Source: Chitinophaga filiformis (lineage in GTDB: Bacteria > Bacteroidota > Bacteroidia > Chitinophagales > Chitinophagaceae). From it: DNA of 64,000 nt. Position 1 is the stretch's first letter. Each line of letters starts with the position of its first letter. The stretch lies in NCBI RefSeq assembly GCF_900102545.1, contig NZ_FNBN01000009.1, positions 248,001 to 312,000 of the forward strand, written 5' to 3'. The translations under genes and the position numbers were made by a program. This document shows, piece by piece, positions 41,606 through 52,075 of the stretch. The notes under the pieces were generated by a model. It saw nothing but the letters and a program-made list of their open reading frames with translations, had not been told where the DNA came from and made no database searches.

Positions 41606-43476
41606 GAACGGTAATGTGGATGATAGCTGTCTGTTTATTGATACAACACACCTATGCAGCTGATATTTATATTGCCCCTTCGGGGAATGATTTGCATGCC
41701 GGTACTGCCGCTCAGCCGAAAGCTACGATGTCCGCTGCACTGAGGCAGGCACGCGAGTGGAGAAGATTGCATGATCCCGCTATCAAAGATGGTATTCATA
41801 TCATCCTGAAAGGCGGTACCTACTTTCTCTATGAACCTATATTCATCCGTCCCGAAGATGCGGGCACTACCGAAAGTCCTACCATTATAGAAGCCGCACC
41901 AAATGACCAGCCTATCCTCAGCGGAGGTATACAGATAAGAAACTGGCAGCCATTCAAAGGAAAGATCTGGGTAGCAGATGTTCCGGCTATCGGCTCGGAA
42001 CCACTGAACTTCCGGCAGCTCTGGGTAAACGACATAAAAGCCGTCCGCGCAAAAGATACCAACGGCGATAGCATGCAGCGCATCCTCTCATGGAACCACC
42101 AGACAGCCAGCTGCTGGATTCCTACACCGCTGATACGTGGTCTTGAAAAAGCATCCGGACTGGAAATGTTTATCCATCAATGGTGGGCCATTGCCAATCT
42201 CCGGATTAGGACATTGGAAGTGCACGGCGATAGTACACTGCTTACCTTCCATCAGCCGGAAAGTAAGATCCAGTCAGAACATCCCTGGCCTGCTCCCTGG
42301 ATTTCCAAAGAATCCGGCAACTCCGCCTTCTGGCTCACCAACGCACTACCACTACTTGACGAACCCGGGGAATGGTACCTCGATGTGAAAGCGCAAAAGC
42401 TATACTACTGGCCACGCGATAATGAACACCTGTCAACCGCCACTGTGATTGCACCTGTACTGGAATCATTAATTACAATGACCGGTACTATCGATAACCC
42501 GGTATCTCACGTACATTTTAAAGGCATCAGCTTTCAGCATAGCAGCTGGCTGCGTCCTTCAAAAATGGGACACGTACCTTTACAGGCTGGCCTCTATATG
42601 CTGGACGCATACAAGCTGGAAGTTCCCGGTACGCCTGATAAGAAAGGATTGGAGAACCAGGCCTGGATAGGCCGTCCGCCAGCTGCTGTGAAGGTTTCCT
42701 ATGCACAGTATACCAGTTTCACCGCCTGTCGCTTTGAACACCTGGCCTCCACAGGACTGGACTATGAAACAGGCAATCGCCATGATACCATCAATGGTAA
42801 CCTGTTCAAAGACATTGGTGGTACCGGTATTCAGCTGGGCATGTACTCAGACGAAGCAACGGAAACACATCTGCCTTATCATCCTACAGATACACGCACG
42901 GTATGTAGCAATATCATGATCTCCAACAACCTTATAACCGACGTTACTAATGAGGACTGGGGCACACTGGGTATCAGCGCAGGTTATGTAAAGGATGTCA
43001 CTATCGCGCATAATGAGGTGCATGAAGTATCTTATACCGGCATCAGTGTAGGATGGGGATGGACGAAGACCATCAATGTGATGAGCAATAACAGGATCAT
43101 TGGCAACAAAATCCATCACTATGCCAGACATATGTATGATGTAGCTGGTATTTATACCCTCTCTGCACAACCCGGTTCTGAAATTATCGGAAACTATATA
43201 GACAGTATTTACAAAGCGCCTTATGCACATATTCCCACGCATTGGTTCTACCTGTACACTGATGAAGGAACAGCCTATTATACCGTAAAAGACAACTGGT
43301 GCCCGGCAGAGAAATTTCTGCAAAATGCCAATGGTCCTGATAATGTCTGGCAGAATAACGGTCCGCAGGTAGCTGACAGCATTAAACAGGCCGCCGGACT
43401 GGAAGCGCCCTACAAATATCTCCTGTCGGAGAAAGCGCCTGTACATCATTCGCAACCTATCAATCAATATCAATAA
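41602..43476 (+). CDS. Right-handed beta-helix glycosidase, GH141-like
   Basis: 624 aa with a signal peptide (MWMIAVCLLIQHTYA). The mature start DIYIAPSGNDLHAGTAAQPK and GGTYFLYEPIFIRPEDAGTT is the usual opening of secreted parallel beta-helix enzymes. Helix coils continue through about residues 290-600 (GISFQHSSW, YTSFTACRFEHLASTG, NNLITDVTNEDWGT, GISVGWGW). GH141 alpha-fucosidase/xylanase-type enzymes share this layout. The neighbours GH78 and GH127 make a rhamnogalacturonan-II-type role likely. It could instead be a polysaccharide lyase. It is translationally coupled to the esterase. Confidence 0.78.
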   Translation: MRTVMWMIAVCLLIQHTYAADIYIAPSGNDLHAGTAAQPKATMSAALRQAREWRRLHDPAIKDGIHIILKGGTYFLYEPIFIRPEDAGTTESPTIIEAAPNDQPILSGGIQIRNWQPFKGKIWVADVPAIGSEPLNFRQLWVNDIKAVRAKDTNGDSMQRILSWNHQTASCWIPTPLIRGLEKASGLEMFIHQWWAIANLRIRTLEVHGDSTLLTFHQPESKIQSEHPWPAPWISKESGNSAFWLTNALPLLDEPGEWYLDVKAQKLYYWPRDNEHLSTATVIAPVLESLITMTGTIDNPVSHVHFKGISFQHSSWLRPSKMGHVPLQAGLYMLDAYKLEVPGTPDKKGLENQAWIGRPPAAVKVSYAQYTSFTACRFEHLASTGLDYETGNRHDTINGNLFKDIGGTGIQLGMYSDEATETHLPYHPTDTRTVCSNIMISNNLITDVTNEDWGTLGISAGYVKDVTIAHNEVHEVSYTGISVGWGWTKTINVMSNNRIIGNKIHHYARHMYDVAGIYTLSAQPGSEIIGNYIDSIYKAPYAHIPTHWFYLYTDEGTAYYTVKDNWCPAEKFLQNANGPDNVWQNNGPQVADSIKQAAGLEAPYKYLLSEKAPVHHSQPINQYQ

Positions 43477-43488
43477 CGGACACGGATC

Positions 43489-45669
43489 ATGAAAAACATT
43501 GCTTTAAAAGTTTGCCCGCTGCTAATGGTGTTACTCTCCCTGTACCAGTATACACTGGCACAATCAAAGCCCACGTGGATTTGGTATCCCGGCGACTTTG
43601 AGATCTGGCTGAGTAACCAGATGCAGAACCGTCGTACCGACAGAGGCACCTTTTTCCCCGTCTTCTGGAAGTTTGACAGCCATTACCCCTTGATAGATTT
43701 TCATAAGGACTTTGCGCTGACAGCTCCTGAAGAAGTGAGCATTCACACTGAAGGGATCTATAACGTAAAGATAGACGGAGAGCCCCTCGAAGGCATGCCC
43801 GCTAAAATAACAGTGCCCGCTGGTAAACACCGGATCAATATAAAAGTATTCAACCAGGCAAGTGTACCCGCCGTTTATGTTGCCGGAAAAACGATTGTCT
43901 CCGATGCCAGTTGGTTAGTCACTTTTGAAGATAAAGAATGGATAGATGAAACAGGTAAGACCTCTGATATCTCCGCTACCAGATGGCTCAATGCCGGTAG
44001 CTGGAATTTTAATGATATAACGAATCCTCCTTCCGCCTGCAAACTACCCCTTACACCACAAAGCGCTGTTAGTGTGGCAAAGAATAACGCCGCTACACTC
44101 ATTGATTTTGGCAGGGAAACCTTTGGCTTCATTCGTCTGCATGGTATAAAAGGCAAGGGTAACATTACGCTCTACTATGGTGAAAGCAAAGAAGAAGCCC
44201 TGAGTGAAAAAGGCGCCATCACCTTAGACCGGCTTGCCTTTCAGCAACCGGTTAAGAAGGATTCCATCATGCCGCTCTCCAAGGCATTCCGTTATGTGAA
44301 CATGGTAACAGACGGCAGCATCCAGATAGACTCCGTATCCATGTTATACGAACATGCAGATGTAAAAGAGAAAGGCAGTTTCCGTTGCTCTGATGAAGAG
44401 ATCAACAGGATATACGACGTGGCGAAATATACCTTCCACCTGAATACAAGAGAGTTCTTCATAGATGGTATCAAACGTGACCGCTGGATCTGGAGCGGCG
44501 ATGCTTATCAGAGTTACCTGATGAACTACTACCTGTTCTTTGATAGCAACACTGTATCCAGAACAATGCTGGCATTGAGAGGAAAAGATCCCGTAACCAG
44601 TCATATCAATACCATCATGGATTACACCTTTTACTGGTTCCTGGGTATCTATGACTATTACCTGTATACCGGCGATCAGACTTTCATCCGGCAGTTCTAT
44701 CCACGCATGCAGACCATGATGGAGTATTGCCTCGGCAGAAGAAGTAAAGACGGGCTGATGGAAGGTATGCCCGGCGACTGGATATTCATTGACTGGGCAG
44801 ATGGCCTCAGTAAAAAGGGAGCCGTAAGTTTTGAACAGCTACTGCTTTGTCGTAGCCTCGAAGCCATGGCCCTATGTGCAGATATCGCCAATGAGAAATC
44901 CGATGCAGTCAAATACAGGCAATATGCCACTGAACTGAAAAAGAAACTGTTTGATCTCTACTGGAATGAAACCAAACAGGCGCTTGTACACAGCAGGGTA
45001 GAAGGGAAGCAAACAGAAAATGTAACCCGCTACGCGAATATGTTTGCCATCTTCTATGACTACTTCAATCAACAACAGAAAGAAGCCGTAAAGAAATCAG
45101 TACTGCTGAATGATAACATCCAGCATATCACCACACCTTATATGCGCTTCTACGAGTTGGAAGCATTGTGTGCCATGGGTGAACAGTCGTATGTACTGAA
45201 AGAAATGAAAGACTACTGGGGTGGCATGCTGAAGTTAGGTGCTACCAGCTTTTGGGAAGAATACAATCCTGCGAAGAAAGGTGCTGAACATTATGCCATG
45301 TATGGAAGGGAGTTTGGCAAAAGCCTTTGCCATGCCTGGGGCGCCAGCCCTATTTACCTGCTGGGGAAATATTACCTGGGGGTTAAACCTACGGCTCCCG
45401 GTTATGCCAGCTATAATATCCAACCTGTATTAGGCGGTTTGGAATGGATGGAAGGCCAGGTGCCAACACCTAATGGAAACATCTCCATCCGCTGCAGCAG
45501 AAAAGAAATGAATATCACCACTGCAGAAGGTACAGGTACCTTACGCTTTCGCAGCCAGGTGAAACCGGTGTGTAAAGCCGGTAGCATAGAAAGCAAGGGA
45601 GAAGACTGGTATGAGATACCCCTGCAGGCAGGAAAGAATTATGTTATCAATTATGAGGCAGTTAAATAG
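43489..45669 (+). CDS. GH78-family alpha-L-rhamnosidase-like protein
   Basis: 726 aa with a signal peptide (VCPLLMVLLSLYQYTLA). N-terminal beta-sandwich region about residues 25-290 (TWIWYPGDFEIWLSNQM, INIKVFNQASVPAVYVAG, LIDFGRETFGFIRLHG). The (alpha/alpha)6 barrel covers about 300-640: FFIDGIKRDRWIWSGDAYQ carries the conserved acidic and Trp residues of GH78, then MPGDWIFIDWADG, and TSFWEEYNPA as the acid motif near residue 590. C-terminal beta domain (SYNIQPVLGGLEWMEGQVPT). It cleaves terminal alpha-L-rhamnose in the periplasm. 12 bp after the beta-helix gene. Confidence 0.87.
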   Translation: MKNIALKVCPLLMVLLSLYQYTLAQSKPTWIWYPGDFEIWLSNQMQNRRTDRGTFFPVFWKFDSHYPLIDFHKDFALTAPEEVSIHTEGIYNVKIDGEPLEGMPAKITVPAGKHRINIKVFNQASVPAVYVAGKTIVSDASWLVTFEDKEWIDETGKTSDISATRWLNAGSWNFNDITNPPSACKLPLTPQSAVSVAKNNAATLIDFGRETFGFIRLHGIKGKGNITLYYGESKEEALSEKGAITLDRLAFQQPVKKDSIMPLSKAFRYVNMVTDGSIQIDSVSMLYEHADVKEKGSFRCSDEEINRIYDVAKYTFHLNTREFFIDGIKRDRWIWSGDAYQSYLMNYYLFFDSNTVSRTMLALRGKDPVTSHINTIMDYTFYWFLGIYDYYLYTGDQTFIRQFYPRMQTMMEYCLGRRSKDGLMEGMPGDWIFIDWADGLSKKGAVSFEQLLLCRSLEAMALCADIANEKSDAVKYRQYATELKKKLFDLYWNETKQALVHSRVEGKQTENVTRYANMFAIFYDYFNQQQKEAVKKSVLLNDNIQHITTPYMRFYELEALCAMGEQSYVLKEMKDYWGGMLKLGATSFWEEYNPAKKGAEHYAMYGREFGKSLCHAWGASPIYLLGKYYLGVKPTAPGYASYNIQPVLGGLEWMEGQVPTPNGNISIRCSRKEMNITTAEGTGTLRFRSQVKPVCKAGSIESKGEDWYEIPLQAGKNYVINYEAVK

Positions 45670-45676
45670 TGAAGTG

Positions 45677-47701
45677 ATGCAGCAACTTAAAAATATATTC
45701 CTGATAATCGTGCTCTTGAGCCTGAGCGCATATGCTTCCGCACAGAAGGGACTACTTAATACAAGCGCCAGTCCTTACGCCCGCTTACACAGCGTGGATA
45801 TGGGTAGTGTTCAGTGGACTAAAGGTTTCTGGGCAGAACGCTTTGAAGTATGTAAGAATACTATGGTGCCTCACCTGTGGAACACCTATCATAACGCGGA
45901 GCTTTGTCATTCGTTTAAGAACTTTGAAATAGCCGCCGGATTGGATACTGGTTCCTTCAAAGGTCCTTCCTTTCACGACGGTGATTTTTACAAGACACTG
46001 GAAGCTGTTGCCGGACTATACGCCGTTACCAGAGATACTGCCCTGGACCATATGATGGACGAGGCAATCGCAGTCATCGCCAAAGCGCAGCGCAAGGATG
46101 GTTATGTCTACACAAAATCCATCATTGAGCAAAAGCAAACCGGCAGGCAAAAGATATTTGACGATAAGCTAAGCTTTGAAGCCTATAACTTCGGCCACCT
46201 GATGACCGCTGCCTGCGTACATTACAGGGCCACCGGTAAAACAACCCTACTGGAAGTGGCTAAAAAGGCTACAGACTTCCTGATCGGATTTTATAATGCT
46301 GCCACACCTGAACAGGCACGTAATGCTATCTGTCCTTCGCATTATATGGGCATCATTGAATTGTACAGAACCACAGGAGATAAGAAATACTTAGCCCTTG
46401 CCAAAAAACTGATCGACATCAGGGGCATGACAGAAGGAACAGACGACAACTCCGACAGAGTGCCCTTCCGTGATATGAAAAGAGTAGTTGGCCATGCTGT
46501 ACGCGCCAACTACCTGTTTGCCGGTGTAGCTGATGTATACGCCGAAACAGGCGATACGGGTTTATTGCATACGCTCAACCTGATGTGGGATGATGTGATC
46601 AACAGGAAAATGTACATCACCGGAGGATGTGGTGCATTGTATGACGGTGTATCTGTGGATGGGATCTCCTACAATCCAGATACTGTACAGAAGGTCCACC
46701 AGGCATACGGGAAGAATTACCAGCTGCCTAATCTGTCTGCACACAATGAAACCTGCGCCAATATCGGCAACCTGTTATGGAATCGCAGGATGCTGGAATT
46801 GACTGGTGATGCGCGTTATGCAGATATCGTGGAACTGACTTTGTATAACAGTATCCTGAGTGGTGTCAGCATGGATGGTGATAAGTTCTTTTATACCAAT
46901 CCGCTGGCTGCCTCCCGCAACTATCCCTACCAGCTGCGCTGGATGGGTGGCAGGCAGCCTTACATTGCATTATCTAACTGTTGTCCGCCGAATACGGTGC
47001 GCACTATTGCAGAAGTGAGCAACTACCTGTACAGCATTAACGAGGAAGGATTATACGTTGACATGTATGCAGGCAATACTCTTCGCACAAAACTCAACGA
47101 TGGTACTGCGATAAGGTTGGAACAGCAGACAAACTATCCCTGGGACGGAAATATTACCATCACTCTGCAGGAAGTACCCGCTAAAGAAATGGCGCTTTTC
47201 CTGCGCATTCCCGGCTGGTGCCAGCAGGCAACTGTGATGGTGAACGGCAAACCGCTAACAGAAACCCCTGTTGCCGGTACCTATCTGAAAGTGAAGCAAC
47301 GCTGGAAAGCAGGGGATAAGATCTCCCTTACACTCGACATGCCGGCTACACTGGTGGAATCAAACCCGCTGGTAGAGGAAACCCGTAACCAGGTGGCGGT
47401 GAAACGCGGTCCACTGGTCTACTGTATAGAATCTACCGATCTGCCAAAGGATCAGGCATTAACAGACATCATCATCCCCGCCAATATTCATCTGCAACCT
47501 ACAGCAATGGAGCTGGCTAATGGGCGAATAATGGCCCTGGAAGGAGAGGCCCGGTTGTTGCAGCATGCTAACTGGGCTAATACATTATACAAAACTTTAA
47601 ATACTACCTCAAAGCCAATTAAGGTCAGGCTTATTCCCTATTATGCCTGGGCCAACAGGGGCGGCAGCGATATGAGCGTATGGCTGCCGGTAAGCCGGTA
47701 A
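45677..47701 (+). CDS. GH127-family beta-L-arabinofuranosidase-like protein
   Basis: 674 aa from ATG 45677, 7 bp after the GH78 stop; in-frame upstream ATGs lie inside GH78 and lack a signal. Signal peptide FLIIVLLSLSAYASA. The (alpha/alpha)6 barrel carries FKNFEIAAGLDTG and GPSFHDGDFYKTLEAVAGLY, and the Zn/thiol active-site motifs HNETCANIGNLLW (Glu/Cys, about 355) and LSNCCPPNTVRTIAE (Cys pair about 434). The C-terminal beta domains include KRGPLVYCIES. The family uses a Cys nucleophile to cut beta-L-arabinofuranosides, or aceric-acid-type linkages in some RG-II enzymes. Last gene of the cluster. Confidence 0.92.
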   Translation: MQQLKNIFLIIVLLSLSAYASAQKGLLNTSASPYARLHSVDMGSVQWTKGFWAERFEVCKNTMVPHLWNTYHNAELCHSFKNFEIAAGLDTGSFKGPSFHDGDFYKTLEAVAGLYAVTRDTALDHMMDEAIAVIAKAQRKDGYVYTKSIIEQKQTGRQKIFDDKLSFEAYNFGHLMTAACVHYRATGKTTLLEVAKKATDFLIGFYNAATPEQARNAICPSHYMGIIELYRTTGDKKYLALAKKLIDIRGMTEGTDDNSDRVPFRDMKRVVGHAVRANYLFAGVADVYAETGDTGLLHTLNLMWDDVINRKMYITGGCGALYDGVSVDGISYNPDTVQKVHQAYGKNYQLPNLSAHNETCANIGNLLWNRRMLELTGDARYADIVELTLYNSILSGVSMDGDKFFYTNPLAASRNYPYQLRWMGGRQPYIALSNCCPPNTVRTIAEVSNYLYSINEEGLYVDMYAGNTLRTKLNDGTAIRLEQQTNYPWDGNITITLQEVPAKEMALFLRIPGWCQQATVMVNGKPLTETPVAGTYLKVKQRWKAGDKISLTLDMPATLVESNPLVEETRNQVAVKRGPLVYCIESTDLPKDQALTDIIIPANIHLQPTAMELANGRIMALEGEARLLQHANWANTLYKTLNTTSKPIKVRLIPYYAWANRGGSDMSVWLPVSR

Positions 47702-48361
47702 AGCTGCCCCGCTGTAGTAGATCATTGTCCGTAGTCCCAGGGGTTAATTCCCTGATATCCTTCTATGTATCTTCGCTCAGAAGCCATACAAACAATGGTT
47801 CTCCTATGGGTATCTTACGTTCATCCTACGTCTTTGAACGTAGGATGAACGTAAGATACCCATAGGAGAACCATTGTTTGAGCGGTATCAGAACGAGACT
47901 TAATAGGAGATATTACCCGGACCGACCGGGAATGGTGTTTTAAGCCTGATATAGACCGTTTTGGGGTCGGGTGGCAATATTGTCTCAAAATGTCGATTGC
48001 GCCGGAAATTGCCCTGTTTCCGTTGATATTAGGTCAGCCGCGACGGCATACATGTTTGTAGCCTTCCGCGAAGGTATGTATTCGTACCGAATCTCTTCCG
48101 AACATCTACTATACCAATGCAACATCAAATGAACGCATGCCCGGTTGGAAAACCCTGTATCCCACTTCTCATCAATCCACTGCACTTTACACTTTAAACA
48201 TACTTACATATGTTACTTTTGAACCCTCTCAATTGAAATTTTTGCAGCATAAGCCCGGGAAATGCGCAAAATTTTGAGTAAATTGTATAGTGGTGTTGGG
48301 GATAATCAGTGCGCTTTACGTTCATGGATTGTAGCAATTTACTTACCCAATTTATACCAAG
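47702..48361. other. 660-bp region between GH127 and the TonB receptor
   Basis: It contains the perfect 92-bp palindrome (47789-47880) and no supported gene. A 66-codon minus-strand frame (47985-48185) has no recognisable features. No convincing promoter box was found directly before the receptor. Confidence 0.45.
47789..47880. repeat. Perfect 43-bp inverted repeat with 6-nt loop
   Basis: Bases 47789-47831 are the exact complement of 47838-47880 with loop CTTTGA. The arms begin CAAACAATGGTTCTCC and end CATCCTACGT. The pairing would extend through CGCTCA/TGAGCG if a 10-nt segment (about 47779-47788) is skipped. It is far longer than a normal terminator and lacks a following T run. Confidence 0.95.
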
Positions 48362-51300
48362 ATGCATCAACCAAATCTAGCTAAGCTTATAGGAAGCTTA
48401 CTCATTACCTGTTTTCTATTCATTAAAGTGCAAGCCCAGGTGACTACCGCCACATTAAGTGGTATTGTCAGAACGCAGGCAGGACAACCCCTGCCCGGTG
48501 CTACCGTCAGGGTAGCCTTCACCGATGCCGGTATCAACAAAGGATTGGTCACCAAATCGGATGGTAGCTTTGTTGTACCCAATCTTCGCGTAGGTGGCCC
48601 CTATACAGTAACCGTTTCCTTTACCGGTTATGCAACGGAAACAGCTACAGGCATCTATCTCACCCTGGGGCAGAACACGGCGCTTGACCTCCGCCTGCAG
48701 GAAGCAGCCGGAAAACTCAATGAAGTGGTGATCAGCGGTCGTTCTACCATCTTCAACGACCAGCGTACGGGGGCATCGACCAACATCAGTAGTGTGCAGA
48801 TCCGGCAATTGCCAACCATCTCCCGCTCCGCGGATGATTATCTGCGTATTACCCCCTCTGCTTCACCTACCTACAACGGGATCTCCTTTGCAGGAAGGAA
48901 CGGGCAGTATAATAACTTCTCGCTGGATGGAGCTGTGTTCAACAACCCTTTCGGACTGGATGCACCGGCTCCCGGCGGACAAACAAACGCGCAGCCTATT
49001 TCATTGGATGCGATAGATCAGATCCAGATCAATATCGCTCCGTATGATGTTACCCAGTCAGGGTTTACCGGCGCCGGTATAAATACTGTTACCAAAAGTG
49101 GTAGCAATAAATTCGGTGGTACCGTATATGCTTTTTACCGCAATGATGCTATCTCCGGCGATAAGATCGACGGACAAAAACTGAAAGTGCCTACACTCGA
49201 TCACTTCCAGGGAGGCTTCTCACTGGGAGGCGCTATCAAAAAGAATAAGCTGTACTATTTCGTTAACTTCGAAACAGAACAACGTAAAGACGGCGCCAGC
49301 GCCTATGTGGCCCGGAACAACAACAATGCAGGCGATGTAACCACTTCCCGCGTACTGGAATCAGATCTGAATGCTGTCAGTGCCGCATTGGCCCAACGCT
49401 TTGGTTATGTAACCGGTCCTTACCAGGATTTTGACCTTGAACGCAAGAACTATAAATGGCTGGCAAAAATAGACTGGGTGATCAACAGCAAACATAACCT
49501 GTCATTCACTTACAATGGTCTGGATGCCTCGCAGGAAAAAACGGCACACCCTAACGCGATAAACCGTCGTGGACCAGACGCCATCACCCTGCAGTTCCGT
49601 AACTCAGGATATAAGATGATCAACAAACTGCACTCCTTCGGATTGGAGCTGAAGTCTAACTTCAATGATACCTACTCCAACAAGTTCCGTGCAGTGTTCA
49701 CCAGTTTCAGGGATAAACGTGATCCGTTTTCTTCACCTTTCCCTGTATTTAACATCACGAAATACAATGTACCTTACATAGTAGCAGGATACGAGCCTTT
49801 CTCCATTAATAACCGCCTCAACCAGGATGCGTTGCAGTTGACAGACAACTTCAATATCATCCTCCCCAAACACACCCTTACCATTGGAGCATCCTATGAA
49901 CAGTTCAAATTCGGTAACTCCTTTAACCTGACAGGTTTTGGCTTTACCGTATTCTCCGGTGTGAGCATTAATGACTTCCTGGCCAACGTGGCCGCAGGAA
50001 CCTACGACGCTAATGTGACGTATGCAAAGAACCGCGTAGCCGCCGACCAGTGGACCTGGTACTACCTCACCGTGGGACAGATCTCTGCTTATCTGCAGGA
50101 CGAATTCAGTGTAACGGATCATTTCAAGGTGACTTATGGCGTGCGTTTTGACAAGGCGCTGTATTTCACAGACAAGGCCAGTTACAGCAGTCCTAACGTT
50201 AATCCGGATGGTACCTTCGCCGGTACTTTCATCACCGGTTCACCTACTGTTCCTAACACCGACGACCTGAAACTATTCGATGAAAATGGTAACCCGGTAA
50301 AGAATGGCCCCGGCCAGCAAATAGACAACACACGCATGCCAAGCGGTAAAGTACTGGTGTCCCCACGTTTAGGTTTTAACTGGGATATCAGGGGCGATAA
50401 GACCATACAGCTGCGTGGTGGTACTGGCCTCTTCACCGGTCGCTTTCCCTTTGTATGGCTGGGTAATGCCATCGGTAATCCGTTCACCGGTTATTACAAC
50501 GTAACAGCCCACAATTTCAAATGGCCGCAGATCTGGCGTTCCAATATCGGACTGGATTACAAACTGCCTACCGGTACCATACTGAGTGGAGATGTTGCCT
50601 ATTCAAAAGACATCAACGCGATGATGGTGCGCGATTATGGTCTGGGTACACCTACAGGTGTACTGAATTCCGGTACGGGCGACAACCGTGCCATCTACCA
50701 GGCATCTGACAAAGGAAATACAGCTACGTATGTATTTACCAACGTAAAAGTAGGTTACTCTTTCAACGGTACTTTCCAGGCACAGCAAACTTTCGGGAAA
50801 GGATATTTCTTCATGCTGGGATATAACTACCTGATCGCAAAAGACGCCAGCTCCATCTCCGCAGAGATCTCCGGTGATGCATTTGACCGCAACCCCGTTC
50901 TCGGCAACGCCAACAAGGCAGTGAATTCTCACTCGCTGTATGGTAATACTCACCGTATCACATTCGCCGGTATCAAGAAGTTTGAATATTGTAAAGGCAA
51001 ATATGCCACCACTGTATCATTCTTCAGCAACTGGACAAGCGGTAACCGCTTCTCTTATGTATACGGAGGTGATCTGAACAGCGATGGTTCTTCCGCTAAT
51101 GATCTGATGTATGTGCCTACAGCAGGAGAGATCAGGAACATGAACTTTGCTCCGCTCCTGGACGCTGATGGTAATACGCAGAATGCTGCTGCACAGGGGG
51201 CTGCACTGGAAGCATTTATCAGTCAGGATAAATACCTGAGTAAACACCGTGGCCAGTTTACAACGAAATACGCTGGCACCACGCCCTGGTTCAGCCAGAT

Positions 51301-51586
51301 AGATATGCGTGTACTGCAGGACTTTAACTTCCACGGTAAAGAAAAAACCAGCACCATACAGTTAAGCCTCGACGTAGTAAATCTCGGTAACCTGATCAGC
51401 AGCAAATGGGGACTACGTAAATATGCAAGCACCACCGGTTATTATCAACCTGTTGGTTTTGCAGGCAAAGACGGTGATGGCAAAGCCATTTACCAGTTTG
51501 ATCCTTCGCAGAAACAGACGTTCATCACCAGCCCAGACCTGATATCAAGATGGCAGTTGCAGGTAGGTGCGAGATATATTTTCTGA
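48362..51586 (+). CDS. TonB-dependent receptor, Oar/OmpA-related type
   Basis: 1074 aa. Signal peptide to about residue 25 (LFIKVQAQ). A carboxypeptidase-regulatory-like beta-sandwich covers 27-115 (TLSGIVRTQAGQPLPGATV). The plug domain covers about 120-250 (LNEVVISGRSTIFNDQRTGA, NPFGLDAPAPGGQ). A 22-strand barrel ends in the aromatic WQLQVGARYIF. Motifs such as GYNYLIAKDASSIS and NSHSLYGNTHRITF belong to the Oar-like branch rather than SusC, and no SusD gene follows. Substrate unknown; the preceding glycosidase cluster makes a glycan plausible, but Oar-like receptors are often unlinked. Confidence 0.93.
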   Translation: MHQPNLAKLIGSLLITCFLFIKVQAQVTTATLSGIVRTQAGQPLPGATVRVAFTDAGINKGLVTKSDGSFVVPNLRVGGPYTVTVSFTGYATETATGIYLTLGQNTALDLRLQEAAGKLNEVVISGRSTIFNDQRTGASTNISSVQIRQLPTISRSADDYLRITPSASPTYNGISFAGRNGQYNNFSLDGAVFNNPFGLDAPAPGGQTNAQPISLDAIDQIQINIAPYDVTQSGFTGAGINTVTKSGSNKFGGTVYAFYRNDAISGDKIDGQKLKVPTLDHFQGGFSLGGAIKKNKLYYFVNFETEQRKDGASAYVARNNNNAGDVTTSRVLESDLNAVSAALAQRFGYVTGPYQDFDLERKNYKWLAKIDWVINSKHNLSFTYNGLDASQEKTAHPNAINRRGPDAITLQFRNSGYKMINKLHSFGLELKSNFNDTYSNKFRAVFTSFRDKRDPFSSPFPVFNITKYNVPYIVAGYEPFSINNRLNQDALQLTDNFNIILPKHTLTIGASYEQFKFGNSFNLTGFGFTVFSGVSINDFLANVAAGTYDANVTYAKNRVAADQWTWYYLTVGQISAYLQDEFSVTDHFKVTYGVRFDKALYFTDKASYSSPNVNPDGTFAGTFITGSPTVPNTDDLKLFDENGNPVKNGPGQQIDNTRMPSGKVLVSPRLGFNWDIRGDKTIQLRGGTGLFTGRFPFVWLGNAIGNPFTGYYNVTAHNFKWPQIWRSNIGLDYKLPTGTILSGDVAYSKDINAMMVRDYGLGTPTGVLNSGTGDNRAIYQASDKGNTATYVFTNVKVGYSFNGTFQAQQTFGKGYFFMLGYNYLIAKDASSISAEISGDAFDRNPVLGNANKAVNSHSLYGNTHRITFAGIKKFEYCKGKYATTVSFFSNWTSGNRFSYVYGGDLNSDGSSANDLMYVPTAGEIRNMNFAPLLDADGNTQNAAAQGAALEAFISQDKYLSKHRGQFTTKYAGTTPWFSQIDMRVLQDFNFHGKEKTSTIQLSLDVVNLGNLISSKWGLRKYASTTGYYQPVGFAGKDGDGKAIYQFDPSQKQTFITSPDLISRWQLQVGARYIF

Positions 51587-52075
51587 TGATCTAAATAGAT
51601 GATCTGAATAACAGTCACAAGGAGGTTGCATCATATTGCTTTTGATGCAACCTCCTTTTTTTCAGCTTTCCATAGAGGCGCCGACCGACATCCCATACTG
51701 AAACCGAAGCTACTTAGCGTAAAAAAACACCGACACTCATGAGCTACTAAAAACATCATACTGAAAAAGAGCTACTCAGCATAGATGAGTGTAACTGTCC
51801 CATCTGCTACGTCCGATCCAATACTGCTGAAACCCTTTACTGACGGCCCCAAGCGTAAAATTTATTTTCAACCACAGGCAACCATCATCCGAATATCAAC
51901 GTTTATTTAAAACGTGATACCATATCTTTTCTTTGCCAACCACGTCAATATCCATGAGCACGATCACGAGAACTGTACTGCCTGCCGGTAAAGAAAAACT
52001 AGCGTAGAACTCCTTATTACTTAATGATGATCTTAATCAATTGATGATTTATTCACAATCTAAAATCGATTATTT
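51587..52075. other. Intergenic region after the receptor
   Basis: Holds the receptor terminator. Beyond 51658 it is AT-rich with a short imperfect direct repeat (CATACTGAAACCGAAGCTACT near 51690, read as two ten-base halves, against CATACTGAAAAAGAGCTACT near 51754). No gene is supported. Confidence 0.4.
51619..51657 (+). terminator. Terminator of the TonB receptor gene
   Basis: AAGGAGGTTGCATCA (51619-51633) pairs perfectly with 51643-51657 (15 bp) and is followed by a T run. Confidence 0.9.

Noticed and set aside
47985..48185. 66-codon minus-strand frame upstream of the TonB receptor, considered as a transposase fragment
   Set aside because: No catalytic residues or family pattern could be recognised.
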